Notes under the pieces: model-generated | Seen by the model: only the letters and a program-made list of their open reading frames with translations | The model's database searches: none | What the model was told of the DNA's origin: nothing | Translations under genes and position numbers: made by a program | NCBI GenBank assembly: GCA_025352905.1 | Contig: JANXRX010000028.1 | Location: 1 to 37,119 of the forward strand | DNA from: Bacteroidota bacterium | GTDB lineage: Bacteria > Bacteroidota > Bacteroidia > Chitinophagales > Chitinophagaceae | Length of the DNA stretch: 37,119 nt | Reading direction: 5' to 3' | In this document: piece by piece, positions 35,556 through 37,119 of the stretch | Position numbering within the stretch: position 1 is the stretch's first letter | How the letters are laid out: each line of letters begins with the position of its first letter

Positions 35556-36485
35556 ATGAATAAGAATCATACAATTACTTTTGCCGGTTTCCTCATCTCC
35601 CTCACCGGTGCGATCTTGTTTTCTACCAAGGCAATTTTTGTAAAACTTGCTTTCCGGTCAACACAGGTAGATGCGGTTACTTTGCTGAGCCTGCGGATGC
35701 TGTTCTCATTACCATTTTACCTGGTGGCGGCCTGGATGGTGTCGAAAAAGGAAAATAAAAAGGTGATGAGCCTCCGCGATTGGATCCTGATTATCATGCT
35801 GGGGATCCTCGGGTATTACCTGAGCAGTTTGTTTGATTTTATCGGGTTGCAATATGTATCTGCAGGGCTGGAACGGTTGATATTATTCCTGTATCCAACA
35901 TTTGCCGTTCTGATCAATACTTTTTTCTTTAAAGCAAAACTCAGCCGGGTACAGTTGATAGCGCTGGCACTTACCTATCTCGGTATCGGGATCGCTTATT
36001 TTGGCGAGTTGCAGGTGGATACATCCAATCCCAAATTTTTTTTTGGTTCCTTCATGATCTTTCTTTGTGCGGTTACCTATTCATTTTACCTGGTGGGAAC
36101 CGGCAGGATGGTAGAAAAAGTTGGGGTAACCCGCTATACAGCCTATGCCATGCTGGCCGCTACGGTGGGTATCTTCCTCAATTTCCTGTTTACGCACCGG
36201 GTCCAAAACATTCCTTTTACGCCCGCGCTTACCGGCTATGCCATCGCCCTGGCCATTATCGCCACTGTTTTACCTTCTTTTATGATGAGCAATGGAATGA
36301 AACGAATCGGCAGCAATAACGTGTCCATCATCACCAGTATCGGCCCTGTTTCCACTATTATACAGGCGCATTTTTTCCTGGGTGAGCAGATCATTGCCGC
36401 CCAGGTATTTGGAACCACGCTGGTCATCGCAGGCGTGATACTGATAGGCTGGCAATCAAAATACGGAACGGCGGAAAGCAATTGA
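35556..36485 (+). CDS. EamA/DMT family transporter
   Basis: 10-TM pattern; GAILFSTKAIFVKLAFR; LGIGIAYFGE; GPVSTIIQAHFFLGEQI. Confidence 0.9.
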   Translation: MNKNHTITFAGFLISLTGAILFSTKAIFVKLAFRSTQVDAVTLLSLRMLFSLPFYLVAAWMVSKKENKKVMSLRDWILIIMLGILGYYLSSLFDFIGLQYVSAGLERLILFLYPTFAVLINTFFFKAKLSRVQLIALALTYLGIGIAYFGELQVDTSNPKFFFGSFMIFLCAVTYSFYLVGTGRMVEKVGVTRYTAYAMLAATVGIFLNFLFTHRVQNIPFTPALTGYAIALAIIATVLPSFMMSNGMKRIGSNNVSIITSIGPVSTIIQAHFFLGEQIIAAQVFGTTLVIAGVILIGWQSKYGTAESN

Positions 36486-36537
36486 ATATCGAATGTCGAG
36501 GTATAACGCAGTTGCTCATTTCGACATTCGGTGTTAC
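36483..36537. repeat. Heptad-word inverted repeat, CGAATGT family (element J)
   Basis: TGAATAT|CGAATGT|CGAGGTA (36483-36503); CATTTCG|ACATTCG|GTGTTAC (36517-36537). Confidence 0.7.
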
Positions 36538-36636
36538 ACATGGCATATGTGTACCCAAGACACAAAATGCTATGTGGATAAATAATTCAACCCTTAAAAG
36601 CTAATTTATATCTTTAGGACAATCAAAACTAAAGCT

Positions 36637-36984
36637 GTGAGTAAAGCGAACAAACGGTGGTTAATTGTGGGGCTTGTTATCCTGCTTTTTATATTAACTA
36701 ATCCTACACCGAAGGATTTTCAAGAGTCACATGGTAAATCAGAATGGCTGAGAAGGCAAAATAACTTCTTAGTTTTTTCGATTTATCAAAACGAGGCAGA
36801 TAAATATTTAGGAATACTCAAAAACTTCATTGATATTTCAAAACAACCATCCTATCAAGAAGCTGATAGCAAAAGAGTTGCCGATAGCGTACGAGCAGAT
36901 ATGATGGACACAATACGAGTACCGGCGGGGTTTAAATTAGATACTCCAAAGAATGGGTTACCAATTTTTAAAAAGAAAAATTAA
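36637..36984 (+). CDS. Hypothetical membrane-anchored protein (115 aa)
   Basis: GTG start; single N-terminal TM helix WLIVGLVILLFILTN; TATCTTTA -7-like box upstream. Confidence 0.6.
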   Translation: MSKANKRWLIVGLVILLFILTNPTPKDFQESHGKSEWLRRQNNFLVFSIYQNEADKYLGILKNFIDISKQPSYQEADSKRVADSVRADMMDTIRVPAGFKLDTPKNGLPIFKKKN

Positions 36985-37026
36985 GCAGTATAAAGCAAGT
37001 GGAATAATTCAGTACCTTTAGGGCAT

Positions 37027-37052
37027 AAAAAAAGAGTAGTTCTCAGCTACCC
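37027..37052 (-). terminator. Possible intrinsic terminator on the minus strand
   Basis: Minus strand GGGTAG-CTGAGAA-CTACTC followed by TTTTTTT. Confidence 0.45.
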
Positions 37053-37119
37053 TTTTAATCATATCGTGATAAAAAGCTATTTCCCACAAGCTTTGTTTGC
37101 TTAAATCTACTAAGCGAAG

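Overview
A 37.1 kb chromosomal segment from a Bacteroidetes bacterium, probably Chitinophagaceae-like (inferred from gene content and TTTG-N19/20-TAnnTTTG promoters). Most of it is housekeeping: FucP-like MFS transporter, THUMP RNA methyltransferase, thioesterase, DEGS1-like fatty-acid/sphingolipid desaturase, two S9 peptidases flanking a Gfo/Idh/MocA oxidoreductase, fsa-type transaldolase, SRP RNA, T9SS plug-domain (DUF5103) protein, FtsX/LolE-type permease, SpoU methyltransferase, BamA/TamA-like protein, truB, proS, OMPs, a class A + class C-like beta-lactamase fusion, nudK, an M16 peptidase pair, miaA, pRiA4b ORF-3-like gene, cca, GT9, Sua5/YciO, dapD and an EamA transporter. No IS element, prophage or CRISPR was found. 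The least explained signal is a dispersed set of intergenic tracts built from degenerate 7-bp words in exact 7-nt register. Most are followed by an inverted array of the same words. They sit at gene ends, and several supply the stop codon. At least nine occur here, in several word families (GTGAGNC, GATCATA/GTTCATA, AATTAAT/AATTAGT, GGGATAA, CGAATGT), three of which occur at two distant loci each. Other leads are the DEGS1-like desaturase, the beta-lactamase fusion, a perfect operator palindrome inside a promoter spacer, and several promoters very close to start codons. All functional calls come from reading motifs by eye; no searches were run.
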